NCBI GenBank assembly: GCA_027489295.1
Contig: JAIYAA010000088.1
Span: 1 to 38,768, forward strand
Direction: 5' to 3'
Origin: Sphingomonadales bacterium
GTDB lineage: Bacteria; Pseudomonadota; Alphaproteobacteria; Sphingomonadales; Sphingomonadaceae
Length of the DNA: 38,768 nt
Part shown: piece after piece, positions 14,754-23,914 of the stretch
How positions within the stretch are numbered: position 1 is the stretch's first letter
How the letters are laid out: each line of letters opens with the position of its first letter
The notes under the pieces: generated by a model
Told to the model about the DNA's origin: nothing
Database searches by the model: none
The model's input: only the letters and a program-made list of their open reading frames with translations
Position numbers and translations under genes: made by a program

Positions 14754-15508
14754 GCCTGCGCATGCTCCAGCGCGATATGCGCGCCTGGCTTGTGGCGGCG
14801 GATGCCGGCGCAGCAAGCCGTTTTGGCAGCCCGGCTGCAGCCGGCTTGCGGGTCTACCAGAATAATTACCGCGCCCAGCTGGTCGCGTGCCTGGAGGAGA
14901 GCTTCGGGCAGACGCGCGCCTGGATCGGCGACGAAGCGTTTCACGATGCGGTCGTCGCCCATATCGATCGCGTGCCACCGAGCAGCTGGACGCTCGACGC
15001 CTATTCGCAGGATTTCCCCACAACGCTGTCGATGCTGTATCCCGACGATCGCGAAGTCGCCGAACTGGCCTGGATCGAATGCGCGCTGGGCGAAGCATTT
15101 GTCGGCCCGGATAGCGCAGCCCTGGGCGTGGCGGTGCTGGCGCAGGTGGATTGGGACAAGGCGGTGCTGCAGTTCACACCGACCTTAACCTTGCACGCAT
15201 TGACGACCAACGCGCCGGCAATCTGGTCGGCATTGTTCGCGGCAGAAGCTCCGCCGACGGTGCAGTTGCTACCCGAGCCGGGCGCGATTCTGGTCTGGCG
15301 CCGCGATCAGGTTTCGTTGTTCCGCGCGATCGACTGCGCCGAGCGCGATACGCTGCAGCGTGCGAGCGCCGGTGTCGCATTTGCTGATCTGTGCGTGGAA
15401 TTGGTCGACGCATATGGTGAGACCGTTGGCGTAGCGCGTGCCGGAACGATGCTGGGCCAGTGGCTCGCCGACGGGTTGATTGTGGGGATCTCCGCCGTTC
15501 AGCGTTGA
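14750..15508 (+). CDS. bufC: DUF2063 MNIO partner protein, BufC
   Basis: A 252-residue protein. The N-terminal DUF2063 domain is visible in residues 5-95: LQRDMRAWLVAAD, LRVYQNNYRAQLVACLEESF, WTLDAYSQDFP, then ELAWIECALGEAF. A C-terminal domain of about 130 residues, possibly a precursor-recognition module, follows. In characterised MNIO systems such partners bind the precursor and deliver it to the oxidase. Its start codon overlaps the bufB stop. It is the last gene of the operon. A degraded transposase fragment begins directly after its stop codon, so any original downstream gene or terminator may have been lost. Confidence 0.88.
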   Translation: MSLRMLQRDMRAWLVAADAGAASRFGSPAAAGLRVYQNNYRAQLVACLEESFGQTRAWIGDEAFHDAVVAHIDRVPPSSWTLDAYSQDFPTTLSMLYPDDREVAELAWIECALGEAFVGPDSAALGVAVLAQVDWDKAVLQFTPTLTLHALTTNAPAIWSALFAAEAPPTVQLLPEPGAILVWRRDQVSLFRAIDCAERDTLQRASAGVAFADLCVELVDAYGETVGVARAGTMLGQWLADGLIVGISAVQR

Positions 15509-15719
15509 TCACCGGAGGCGAAGCCTTCAGTGAGGAACGCTGGGTCAAAAGACGGGAAAATGAGGCGGTCGTCGAGGCGATGGAGCGGCGCCTGATCGTG
15601 CGCCACAGGCAATGCGGATCCGTCGACGGACTGTAGAGCATCGGTTCGGCACGTTCAAAGTCTGGATGGGCGCGCCGCACTTCCAAATGACAACGCTCAA
15701 CAATGTCAGAACGGAGATG
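15509..15719 (+). pseudogene. IS1182-type transposase C-terminal remnant, frameshifted
   Basis: Two overlapping frames together resemble the end of an IS1182-family transposase. Frame one (from about 15532) gives ERWVKRRENEAVVEAMERRL. Frame two (from 15612) gives MRIRRRTVEHRFGTFKVWMG, then APHFQMTTLNNVRTEM. The family motif is close to RRxTVEHPFGTLKxWMG. The frame changes near 15600-15612 and the sequence stops matching after RTEM, where LAYNLKR would normally follow. Start and most of the gene are missing, so this is a non-functional scar. Neither terminal inverted repeats nor target duplications were identified. Confidence 0.65.
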
Positions 15720-15775
15720 GCCCGTGAGGGCGTGACCCTCTGGGCCATGTATAGCCGCCGATCGCGAGCGGCGTG

Positions 15776-15790
15776 CCCGAACCCTTCGGG
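15776..15790 (-). terminator. Short hairpin after the ABC operon
   Basis: CCCGAA-N3-TTCGGG, a perfect 6-bp stem 57 nt past the stop codon of the last permease gene. It lacks a U-tract, so it is a weak candidate for the end of the ABC exporter transcript. Confidence 0.3.
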
Positions 15791-15846
15791 ACGAGCGCCG
15801 CGTCCACATCGAAAATCCCCACAAGCCGCGTCCGCGCCCGGTGGAG

Positions 15847-18291
15847 CTATTCGTAGCGCAGCGCCCAGGCCGGTGCCGCGCGGCTGGCCCGAAGCGACTG
15901 GCCAAGCACCGTCAGGACCGCGATGGCCGTGGCGATCAGGCTGGCGCCGAGGAAGAAGAGCGGCGACAGGGCAATGCGATCCCCAAACCCCGCCAGCCAG
16001 CTGCGTGCCGCCATCCAGGCGAGCGGCCAGGCGAGCAGGTTGGCGAGCAGCACCGGCCGCAGGAACTGGCCGACGAGCAGTCGCGCGACGTCGCCCGCCG
16101 AGGCACCGAGGGTCTTGCGGATGCCGATCTCCTTCACCCGGCGCGCGGTGCTGAACGCCGCCAGACCCCATAGCCCGACGCAGCCGATCAGCACGGCGAG
16201 GCCGGTGCCGATGCCGACCAGCCGCATCGCCCGCTCGTCTTCGGTGTAGAGGTCGGCCAGCCGCCGGTCCGCCGTGTCGCCGCGGAACGGCACCTGCGGG
16301 ATCACCCGCCGCCACAGCGCCTGCACCTTGTCGAGCATCCCGCGCGGATCGCCGGTGAAGCGCACTGCGCCGATATGCTGGTACACCGCGTTGGGCGTGT
16401 AGATGTAATAGGCGGCGGTATCGACCGTGCGTGGCGAGAAGAAGCGCAACTCGTCGATCACGCCGACGATGGTGCGCGGCCGCGGATTGCCGACAGTCTT
16501 GCCGATCGCTTCCTCCGGCGTGCGGAAGCCGATCGCCGTCACCGCGCGGCGATTGAGCACGACGTTGCGGCCCAGGTTCCATCGCTTCCAGTCGCTGGAA
16601 TCGTCGGCGGCATGGGCATCGTCGAGCAACCGGCCGGCAAGCAGCCGCGGCCGATAGGTTTCGAAGAAGCCCGGACCGGCGCTGATCAGTCGGAGCAGCG
16701 GGCCCTGGCCCGGCGGGCCGGGCTGCTCGACGATGTCGATATTGCTGGTGCCTTCGCCGCCGGGGGCGGCATTGGCGGTGCCGACGCTCTGTACGCCGGG
16801 CAGGGCGCGCAGGGCTGCGAGGAAGGCGCGCACCTGGTCCTGCCCGATCTTGGTGTCGGCGAGCGAGGTGATGGTGATCAAGCCCTCGCGGCGAAAGCCG
16901 AGATCGGCCTCGCGCAGGTGGCGCATCTGCACCGCCATCACCACCGTGCCGATCAGGAAGGCGATGGCGAGCCCGAACTGCAGCACCGCCAGCGTCTCGC
17001 GCAGTCGCGCCCCCGCCTTGCCGCCACCGGGTGCCCGCGCCGAGGCAAGGACCGCGGCGGCGGGAAAGCGCGAGAGGACGAGGGCCGGGTAGAAGCCGGC
17101 GGCAAGCCCGACGACCAGCGTGACGCCGGCAAGCATCGGCAGTGCCCAGCGATAGGGCATGGCGAGCGACGTACCCCCGGCGGCGTTGACCAGGGGCAGG
17201 CCGATTTCCGCCAGCATCAGCCCGAGCAACGCGGCAATGGCGACGGTGGTGATCGCCTCGCCAAGGAACTGGCTGATCAGCGCGGCGCGGCTGGCGCCCA
17301 CCACCTTGCGCATCGCGACTTCGCGGGCGCGCAGCCCGGCACGCGCGGTGGCCAGGTTCACATAATTGACGATGCCGATCAGCAGCGTGAGCAGCCCGAT
17401 CGTGCCGAGCGTGGTGACCATCAGCTGGCGGCTCGCGCTTTCGGGACCCGACGGTTTCAGATGCGCCTCGGCGATCGGCACCAGCGGCAGCGACAGCCAT
17501 TTCGACACATTGGGACCCGAGCTGCTCAGCGCGCGACGATCGATGAACGGCGGCAGCTTGGCGGCGAAGGCGTGCGCCGCCTCCGGCGTCTCGAACCGCA
17601 GATAGGTGCCGAGCGATGCGGTGCCCCATTTGTACCAGGCCCATTCGGAGGGCGGCGGCGTCCGGGGCATCGGGATCAGCATGGTGACGTGCAGGTCGCT
17701 GTTCGCGGGCAGGTCCTCGAACACGCCGGCGACATGGTAGTTGGCGGGCGCATCCATGCTGATCGTCATGGTCTGCCCGATCGGATCGGCGCTACCGAAA
17801 TAGCGCCGCGCCGCCGATCGGCTGAGCAGCACCGCGCTTGGATCGGCCAGCGCGCCGGCGCCGTCGCCCTGCACCATCGGCAGCGCGAAGACCGCGAAGA
17901 AGCTGGGGTCAACCTGCGCGACATTCTCTGCCGTGGCGATCCCGCCGCGCAGCACCGCACCGCTCTTGGGACCGTCGGGGGTTGGCGCACCGCCCCGGAT
18001 GCGGGTGCCGATCAGCCCGGGGAAATCCTCCCGCATCTGCTCCAGCATGCCCGGCATGGTGGCGGGATAGGCGCCGTTGAACGGGCTGCCGGGGAACTGC
18101 ACGGCGGTATCGACGCGGTATACCCGGTCATAGCGTGGCACCCAGCGTTCGAAGCTGGTCTCGAAGCGGACATAGAGCGCGAGCACGAGGAAGGTGGCGA
18201 TCCCGATCGCCAGCCCGCCGATGGTGAGCGCCGCATAGAGCTTGTCGCGGGTCAGCGCGCGGTACAGGGCAAGCCAGGCGATCCGGGACAT
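15847..18291 (-). CDS. MacB/FtsX-type ABC permease 1
   Basis: An 814-residue permease with a duplicated FtsX layout. Helix 1 is at residues 20-42 (LTIGGLAIGIATFLVLALYV). A periplasmic MacB-type domain runs to about 280. Three helices lie around 285-400, beginning with LGTIGLLTLLIGIVNYVNLA and the coupling motif RAGLRAREVAMRKVVGAS. A second periplasmic domain follows a helix near 430. Three more helices lie between 690 and 800, after ARRVKEIGIRKTLGASAGDV. It ends in the family tail PAWALRYE. MacB-type permeases transmit ATPase movement to the periplasm rather than form a channel. It is the last and most divergent of three tandem paralogues, 8 nt after permease 2. Confidence 0.9.
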   Translation of the reverse strand: MSRIAWLALYRALTRDKLYAALTIGGLAIGIATFLVLALYVRFETSFERWVPRYDRVYRVDTAVQFPGSPFNGAYPATMPGMLEQMREDFPGLIGTRIRGGAPTPDGPKSGAVLRGGIATAENVAQVDPSFFAVFALPMVQGDGAGALADPSAVLLSRSAARRYFGSADPIGQTMTISMDAPANYHVAGVFEDLPANSDLHVTMLIPMPRTPPPSEWAWYKWGTASLGTYLRFETPEAAHAFAAKLPPFIDRRALSSSGPNVSKWLSLPLVPIAEAHLKPSGPESASRQLMVTTLGTIGLLTLLIGIVNYVNLATARAGLRAREVAMRKVVGASRAALISQFLGEAITTVAIAALLGLMLAEIGLPLVNAAGGTSLAMPYRWALPMLAGVTLVVGLAAGFYPALVLSRFPAAAVLASARAPGGGKAGARLRETLAVLQFGLAIAFLIGTVVMAVQMRHLREADLGFRREGLITITSLADTKIGQDQVRAFLAALRALPGVQSVGTANAAPGGEGTSNIDIVEQPGPPGQGPLLRLISAGPGFFETYRPRLLAGRLLDDAHAADDSSDWKRWNLGRNVVLNRRAVTAIGFRTPEEAIGKTVGNPRPRTIVGVIDELRFFSPRTVDTAAYYIYTPNAVYQHIGAVRFTGDPRGMLDKVQALWRRVIPQVPFRGDTADRRLADLYTEDERAMRLVGIGTGLAVLIGCVGLWGLAAFSTARRVKEIGIRKTLGASAGDVARLLVGQFLRPVLLANLLAWPLAWMAARSWLAGFGDRIALSPLFFLGASLIATAIAVLTVLGQSLRASRAAPAWALRYE

Positions 18292-18299
18292 GACGGCTC

Positions 18300-20708
18300 C
18301 TATTCGTAGCGCAGCGCGCGGGCGGGTTCGGCGCGGGCGACGCGCCAGGATTGGCCGATCACCGTGACGACCGCGATCAGCAGGGCCAGGGTCGACGCGA
18401 GCAGGAAATAGGCGGGGCTCAGCGCGATGCGGTCGTCGAAGCCGGACAGCCAGCGCTGCATTGCCGCCCAGGCGAGCGGCCAGGCGATCAGGTTCGCGAT
18501 CAGCACCGGCCGCAGGAACCTCACCACCAGCAACTGGAGCACGTCGCGGGTGGAAGCGCCCAGCGCCTTGCGGATGCCGATCTCCTTGATCCGCCGCTCG
18601 GTGTCGAACGCGGCGAGGCCGTACAGCCCGATGCAGCCGATCAGCACCGCCAGCGCCGCACCCGCCGTGAAAAGCCGGGTGCGCTGGGCGTCAGCGCGCT
18701 GATATTGTTCGTACAGCTGCTGGTCGACGGTGAGCGCCTGGAACGGCACATTGGGGGCGATCCGCCGCCAGACCGCCTCGAAGCGATCGAGGACCTGCCG
18801 GGCACCCGCGCCCGCATACCGCGCGGCGAGGACCGGCCCGGCAAGGCCACGGGTCTTCAAGACATAGGCTTGCGGTTCCACCGGATTGCGGGGACCGGTA
18901 AATCGCAGGTCTTCCACCACGCCTACCACCGTCACGCTGCCGTCCGACATGGTCAGCGTCCGGCCGATCGCGGCGGCCGGGCTGGCGAAGCCCAGGCGGG
19001 CGACTGCGGTGCGGTTCAGCAGAAGGTTGTAGCGCTGCTTCATGCCCTTGTCGTTCGCCGCATCGTCGAGGGCGAAGCGGGCAGGATCGAGCCACCGCCC
19101 GGCGAGCAGGCGGGCGCCATAGATGCGGAAGAAGTCGGGGCCGATCTCGTCCTGGATCACGTTGGGATCCTGGCCGGTGGCGCCCTCCCGATGCATCGTC
19201 GCGATGCCATAGCTGCCGCCGCCGACCGCGACCGAGGATTGGGTGATGCCGTTAACCCCGGGCACGCCTGCCAGCGCTTCGACGAGGTCGGCGCGCTGCG
19301 CGGTATCGAGGGCCGGATCGCCGAAGCTCGGCACCATCGCCAGCCCGCCGCGCCGGAAGCCGAGATCGGCCGATTGCAGGTGCCGGCCCTGCGCAAGCAG
19401 CACGACGGTGCCGATCATGAGCCCGATCGCGATGGCAAACTGGAAGACGACCAGCGTTGCGCGCAGCCGTCGCCCGGCGCGCCCGCCACTGGTCGCCCCG
19501 GCGGCCGCCAGCACCGCTGCGGGCCGAAACCGCGACAGCACGAAGGCCGGGTAGATGCCGGCCAGCAGGCCCACGCACAGGATCAGCGCCAGCGCTGGCG
19601 GCAGGATCGATCCGCCTCCCCAATAGACCAGATGCAGATCCGTGCCCGCGATCGCGTTCACCCAAGGCAGCGCAAGCTCGCCGAGTGCCAGCCCCAGCAG
19701 CGTGGCGATGGCGACCGTCGCGATCGATTCGGTGAGAAACTGGCCGATCAAGCCTGTGCGGGTGGCGCCGAGGATCTTGCGCAGCGCCACTTCCCGCGCC
19801 CGCTGCCCGGCCCGGGCAGTGGCGAGGTTCACATAGTTGCCGATCGCCACCAGCAGCCCGAGCAGCCCGACCAGCCCGAGCGCGGCTACCACCGCCCGGT
19901 CGCGCGGTTCGGCGAGGTGGAGCGAGGCGAGCGGCACCATTTTCTCGGTCAGCTTCAGCTTGTCGGGCGGCCCGGTGAAGTTGGGATCGGGATGGCGACG
20001 GTCGAACCCGGTGACCTGCGGCAGGAAGCGCGCCGCTGCCGCCGCATCGGGAAAGTGCAGCAGGGTGGCCAGCGCCTTGGTCTCGAGGCCATAGAAGTCG
20101 GCGTTGGGCGTGAGGCCGACAAAGATGTCGGCACGGTAGGTAATGGTGGTGGGCAGGTCGCGGAGGACGGCACCGATGCGCACCAGGCGCGGCTTTCCGT
20201 TGATCGCCAAGGTCAGCGTGCGGCCGATCGGCGATCCGCCGGCAAGATAGGTGCGGGCGATCCGTTCGGTGACGACCGCGCCGTCCGGGGTACGCAGCGT
20301 CGCGGCGGGGTCGCCCGCCACCACGGGCAAGGGCAAGAAGGTGAAGTAGTTGGCGTCGACCTGGCCCAACGTTTCCTTCACGCTGGCATTGCCGAGCCGC
20401 ACCGCCGCCTTGGTGGCGAGCAGCCTTGTGCCTTCCAGCCCCGGATTTTCCGCCTGGAGCATTTCCAGCATTTCCCGGCGCGTCGGGATGTGGACTTCCT
20501 CCGCACCGGCAAACTGCATGCTCCGCTGCACCACCCACGTGCGGTCCCAGCCGGGCAGGGCATGATCAAAGCTTGTCTCGTACCGCACGAACAGCGCGAG
20601 GATCAGGAACACCGCCACGCCCAGCGCCAGCCCGCCGATATTGACGAGGGTGAACAGCTTGTGCCGCGTGAACGAGCGATAGAGGGCAAGCCAGGCGAGG
20701 CGGTGCAT
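18300..20708 (-). CDS. MacB/FtsX-type ABC permease 2
   Basis: An 802-residue permease from the ATG at 20708 (MHRLAWLALYRSFTRHK). An upstream in-frame codon 15 residues earlier overlaps permease 3 and is unlikely. The domain order matches its neighbours: N-terminal helix (VNIGGLALGVAVFLILALFV), periplasmic domain, helices with ARAGQRAREVALRKILGATR, a second periplasmic domain, then helices after RRIKEIGIRKALGASTRDVL, and the tail ARAEPARALRYE. The C-terminal 60 residues are nearly identical to those of permease 3, at DNA level too. This suggests a recent tandem duplication or gene conversion. It needs the single ATPase at 23225-23905. Confidence 0.9.
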   Translation of the reverse strand: MHRLAWLALYRSFTRHKLFTLVNIGGLALGVAVFLILALFVRYETSFDHALPGWDRTWVVQRSMQFAGAEEVHIPTRREMLEMLQAENPGLEGTRLLATKAAVRLGNASVKETLGQVDANYFTFLPLPVVAGDPAATLRTPDGAVVTERIARTYLAGGSPIGRTLTLAINGKPRLVRIGAVLRDLPTTITYRADIFVGLTPNADFYGLETKALATLLHFPDAAAAARFLPQVTGFDRRHPDPNFTGPPDKLKLTEKMVPLASLHLAEPRDRAVVAALGLVGLLGLLVAIGNYVNLATARAGQRAREVALRKILGATRTGLIGQFLTESIATVAIATLLGLALGELALPWVNAIAGTDLHLVYWGGGSILPPALALILCVGLLAGIYPAFVLSRFRPAAVLAAAGATSGGRAGRRLRATLVVFQFAIAIGLMIGTVVLLAQGRHLQSADLGFRRGGLAMVPSFGDPALDTAQRADLVEALAGVPGVNGITQSSVAVGGGSYGIATMHREGATGQDPNVIQDEIGPDFFRIYGARLLAGRWLDPARFALDDAANDKGMKQRYNLLLNRTAVARLGFASPAAAIGRTLTMSDGSVTVVGVVEDLRFTGPRNPVEPQAYVLKTRGLAGPVLAARYAGAGARQVLDRFEAVWRRIAPNVPFQALTVDQQLYEQYQRADAQRTRLFTAGAALAVLIGCIGLYGLAAFDTERRIKEIGIRKALGASTRDVLQLLVVRFLRPVLIANLIAWPLAWAAMQRWLSGFDDRIALSPAYFLLASTLALLIAVVTVIGQSWRVARAEPARALRYE

Positions 20709-20718
20709 CGGGCCGATC

Positions 20719-23130
20719 CTATTCGTAGCGCAGCGCGCGGGCGGGCTCGGCACGGGCGACGCGCCAGGACTGGCCGATCACGGTCGCCACCGCGATCAGC
20801 ACCGCGATGGCCGAGGCAAGCAGGAAATAGACCGGCGACAGCCCGATGCGGTCGTCGAAGGTGGAGAGCCAGCGCTGCATCGCCACCCAGGCCAGCGGCC
20901 AGGCGATCAGGTTGGCGAGCAGCACCGGGCGCAGGAACTTGGTCACCAGCAGCTGGAGCACGTCCCGCGTGGAGGCACCCAGCGCCTTGCGGATGCCGAT
21001 TTCCTTGATCCGCCGCGTCGTATCGAAGGCGGCGAGGCCGTAGAGCCCGATGCAGCCGATCCCGATCGCCAGCACCGCGCCCATGGTGAACAGGCGACCG
21101 CGCTGCGTGTCCTGCTCGTAATAGGCCTTGTAGAGGTTCTCCTCGACGGTGCGGCCATTGAAAGGCTCCGCTGGCGCGACGCGCTTCCAGGCCGCTTCGA
21201 TCGCATCGGCGGTGGTGCGCGGATCCCCGGTATAGCGGATCGTGGCAAGCGCGCTTTCGAAGGGCTTGCTGCTGAAGCGGTAGACGACGCCGCCCACTTC
21301 CTCACGCGGGCCGCGGAAGCGCAGATCCTCGGCCACGCCGATCACGGTCATCGCGCCATTGCCGTCCAGCGGTTTGCCGATCGCTTCCTGCGGGCTGCGG
21401 AAGCCCAGCTTCGCAGCGGCATCGCGGTTGAGCACCACACTGTAGGGCGTCTGACTGCCCTTGGTGCGCAGCGCGAAATCATCCCCCGGATGCGCGTTGT
21501 CGAACACCCGACCGGCGATCAGCCGCGCGCCGAAGGTATCGAAATAGTTCTCGCCCACCTGCACATTCATCAGCGAGGGCTTGATCGACGCTTCCTTGCC
21601 CGGCTGGAACATCGTCGAGTGGTTGGTCATGTTCTGGTCGCCGGGCGCATTTTCCGCCGAGGTTACACCGGTGACGCCGGGCACCGCCGCGAAGGCGCGC
21701 AGCAGCGCCGCCTTCCGCTCCGGCCCCAGCGAGTCCGAGGTGTAGGAGCGGACGATATAGAGCCCGTCCCGCCGGAAGCCGAGGTCGGCGCCGCGGACAT
21801 GGGCGGTCTGCGCCAGCATCACCGTCGTGCCGATCGCAAAGGCGATGGCGATGGCGAACTGGACGATCACCAGGCCTGCGCGCAGGCGGGCACCGGCCTT
21901 GCCGCCACCCGGCGCGCGGGCCGAAGCCAGCACGGCGGCAGGACGGAAGCCGGCCAGCACTGCCGCCGGATAAAGGCCTGCGATCCCGCCGACCAGCAGC
22001 ACGAGCAGCACCAGCGCGGGGACGATGCTGTCCGCGCCGAAATAATGGATGGTCAGGCTCAGCCCGCCCATGCTGTTCAGGAAGGGCAGGGCAAGCTCGG
22101 CCAGTGCAAGGCCGATCAGCGCGGCGAGAGCGACCGTCGCCACCGCCTCGACCAGGAACTGCCGCACCAGTGCACGACGGGTGCCGCCCAGCACCTTGCG
22201 CACCGCCACTTCGCGGGCGCGCAAGCCCGCACGGGCCGTCGCCAGGTTGATATAGTTGACGATGGCGATCAGCAGCGTCAGCGCACCCACGGCACCGAGC
22301 GTGGTCACCACCGCGCTATCCGCCGGATCGAAAAGGTGATGCGCGGTCAGCGGCCGCAGCGACTGTTCCCACTCCCCCTTCTTGATGTTGTCCCCGAACA
22401 CCCGGCGCTCGGCGAAGCGGTGTAGTTCTCCCTCGAACGCCTTGGCCGCTGCCGCATCCGGGAAGCGCAGCAGGGTGCCGAGCGAGGTGCTGCCCCAATG
22501 ATCGAACCACTGACTGGCGAACCGGGCGCGGTTCATCGGCACGTAGATTTCGGAGGTGAGGCTCTGGTCCTTGCGGTTGTCCGCGATCACCGCGCCGACG
22601 CGGTAGCTGTACGTCTTGTCGCCGATCACGATGGTCAGCGTGCGCCCCAGCGGCGACTGCGTGCCGAAATAGGTGGTCGCGACGCGCTGGGTGATCACCA
22701 TGGTATCCGGATCGGCGAGCGCCAGGGTGGGATCGCCGGCGCGCACCGGCAGCGGCACCAGCTGGAAATAGTTCGGATCGACGGCCGTCAGATATTCGGG
22801 GCTGCTGACGGCGCCTTGCCGGACGATGCCACCGAGCGGCCAGAAGCGGGTGCCGACCAGCTGCGGATAATCTGCGCGGAGATGCTCGAGCTCGGCACCC
22901 ATGGTGTAGGGGCTCGGCCGCTCCGGGTAGCCGGGCATGTGGTAGGTTTCCTGGATCATGTAGAGCCGGTCCGCGCCCGGGATCCACCGGTCGAAGCCGG
23001 TTTCGAACCGGACGAACAGATACAGCACCAGGAACACGGCGATGCCGAGCGCCAGACCGCCGATGTTGAGCGCGGCGAACAATTTGTGGCGGGTGAGCGA
23101 GCGATAGAAGCTGACAAGGGCGGAGGTCAT
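20719..23130 (-). CDS. MacB/FtsX-type ABC permease 3
   Basis: An 803-residue permease from the ATG at 23130 (MTSALVSFYRSLTRHK). The frame stays open upstream but would cover the ATPase end and the small ORF. It has the same architecture as the next two genes: an N-terminal helix (LNIGGLALGIAVFLVLYLFV), a MacB periplasmic domain with Tyr-rich segments, ARAGLRAREVAVRKVLGGTR, a second periplasmic domain, RRIKEIGIRKALGASTRDVL and the tail ARAEPARALRYE. It is the first permease after the ATPase and overlaps the 33-residue membrane ORF by 4 nt (ATGA), implying coupled translation. It may pair with permeases 1 or 2 as heterodimers, which is inference. Confidence 0.9.
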   Translation of the reverse strand: MTSALVSFYRSLTRHKLFAALNIGGLALGIAVFLVLYLFVRFETGFDRWIPGADRLYMIQETYHMPGYPERPSPYTMGAELEHLRADYPQLVGTRFWPLGGIVRQGAVSSPEYLTAVDPNYFQLVPLPVRAGDPTLALADPDTMVITQRVATTYFGTQSPLGRTLTIVIGDKTYSYRVGAVIADNRKDQSLTSEIYVPMNRARFASQWFDHWGSTSLGTLLRFPDAAAAKAFEGELHRFAERRVFGDNIKKGEWEQSLRPLTAHHLFDPADSAVVTTLGAVGALTLLIAIVNYINLATARAGLRAREVAVRKVLGGTRRALVRQFLVEAVATVALAALIGLALAELALPFLNSMGGLSLTIHYFGADSIVPALVLLVLLVGGIAGLYPAAVLAGFRPAAVLASARAPGGGKAGARLRAGLVIVQFAIAIAFAIGTTVMLAQTAHVRGADLGFRRDGLYIVRSYTSDSLGPERKAALLRAFAAVPGVTGVTSAENAPGDQNMTNHSTMFQPGKEASIKPSLMNVQVGENYFDTFGARLIAGRVFDNAHPGDDFALRTKGSQTPYSVVLNRDAAAKLGFRSPQEAIGKPLDGNGAMTVIGVAEDLRFRGPREEVGGVVYRFSSKPFESALATIRYTGDPRTTADAIEAAWKRVAPAEPFNGRTVEENLYKAYYEQDTQRGRLFTMGAVLAIGIGCIGLYGLAAFDTTRRIKEIGIRKALGASTRDVLQLLVTKFLRPVLLANLIAWPLAWVAMQRWLSTFDDRIGLSPVYFLLASAIAVLIAVATVIGQSWRVARAEPARALRYE

Positions 23131-23228
23131 GGCGTCACTCCCGGTTCGCGGGTGGCGGAGAGATGGCGGAGCAGGGCGACGGCGAGGAGCAGCAGCACCA
23201 GCACCGTCAGCGCGCGATCGAGCTTCAC
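23127..23228 (-). CDS. 33-residue single-pass membrane microprotein in the ABC operon
   Basis: Translation from GTG gives 33 residues: MKLDRALTVLVLLLLAVALL, then RHLSATREPGVTP. The organisation is one strong hydrophobic helix (residues 7-20), a basic stop-transfer RH and a short polar tail. The GTG overlaps the ATPase stop codon (GTGA) and its own stop overlaps the permease 3 start (ATGA). It therefore exactly fills the gap with coupled junctions on both sides. A chance ORF is unlikely to have both. No family is recognised. It could be an accessory subunit or assembly factor of the exporter, or a translational bridge whose peptide matters little. Confidence 0.6.
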   Translation of the reverse strand: MKLDRALTVLVLLLLAVALLRHLSATREPGVTP

Positions 23229-23905
23229 GCCGCCCGCCGCACGGCGGACAGAATCCGCCCGTCGAGCATGTGCACCGTGCGCTTGGCGATATCGGCATGG
23301 GCGGGCGAGTGGGTGACCATCACGATCGTCGCGCCGTCGGCGTTCAGCCGGGTGAGGATGTCCATCACCTGCGCGCCGTTCTCGGTATCGAGGTTGCCGG
23401 TCGGCTCGTCGGCGAGGATCAGCTTGGGCTCGCTGACGATCGCGCGGGCGATCGCGGCGCGCTGCTGCTGGCCGCCCGAAAGCTGGTGGGGATGGTGGTT
23501 GCGGCGGTGCGCGATGCCGACCCGGTCCATCGCGGCGTCGACCCGCTCGCGCTTCTCGCGCGCCGGCATCGAGCGGTACGCCAGCGCCAGCGCGACATTC
23601 TCCGCGATGGTCAGCTCGTCGATCAGGTTGAAGCTCTGGAACACGAAGCCCAGCCGGTCGCGGCGGAGCTTCGCCAGCTGCGACTCCGGCACCTTGGCGA
23701 TGTCCTCGCCCTCGAACAGATAGGCGCCGCTGGTGGGGCGGTCGATCGTGCCGAGGATGTTGAGCAAGGTCGACTTGCCGCAGCCGGACGGGCCCATGAT
23801 CGCGAGGAATTCGCCTGCCAGCACGGTCAGGTCGATGTCGGCGAGCGCCGTGGTCTCGACTTCGTCGGAGCGGTAGGCGCGGTGGATGGCGTTGAGTTCG
23901 ATCAT
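23225..23905 (-). CDS. ABC exporter ATPase (MacB/LolD type)
   Basis: A 226-residue nucleotide-binding subunit with all motifs intact. These are Walker A GPSGCGKST (residues 39-47), a Q-loop in FVFQSFNLIDELT, signature LSGGQQQR, Walker B LILADEPTGNLD and the H-loop VTHS. Sequence and length match the LolD/MacB-N group that energises FtsX-type permeases. It is the only ATPase in an operon with three permeases, so it must serve them all as a homodimer. It lies 9 nt after the HlyD adaptor gene and overlaps the microprotein ORF by 4 nt. Confidence 0.93.
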   Translation of the reverse strand: MIELNAIHRAYRSDEVETTALADIDLTVLAGEFLAIMGPSGCGKSTLLNILGTIDRPTSGAYLFEGEDIAKVPESQLAKLRRDRLGFVFQSFNLIDELTIAENVALALAYRSMPAREKRERVDAAMDRVGIAHRRNHHPHQLSGGQQQRAAIARAIVSEPKLILADEPTGNLDTENGAQVMDILTRLNADGATIVMVTHSPAHADIAKRTVHMLDGRILSAVRRAA

Positions 23906-23914
23906 GGCGGGCTC

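Noticed and set aside
15545..17644. 699-residue minus-strand frame overlapping ABC permease 1
   Set aside because: An out-of-frame reading of the permease with Arg-rich low-complexity sequence; the true frame has helices and FtsX motifs.
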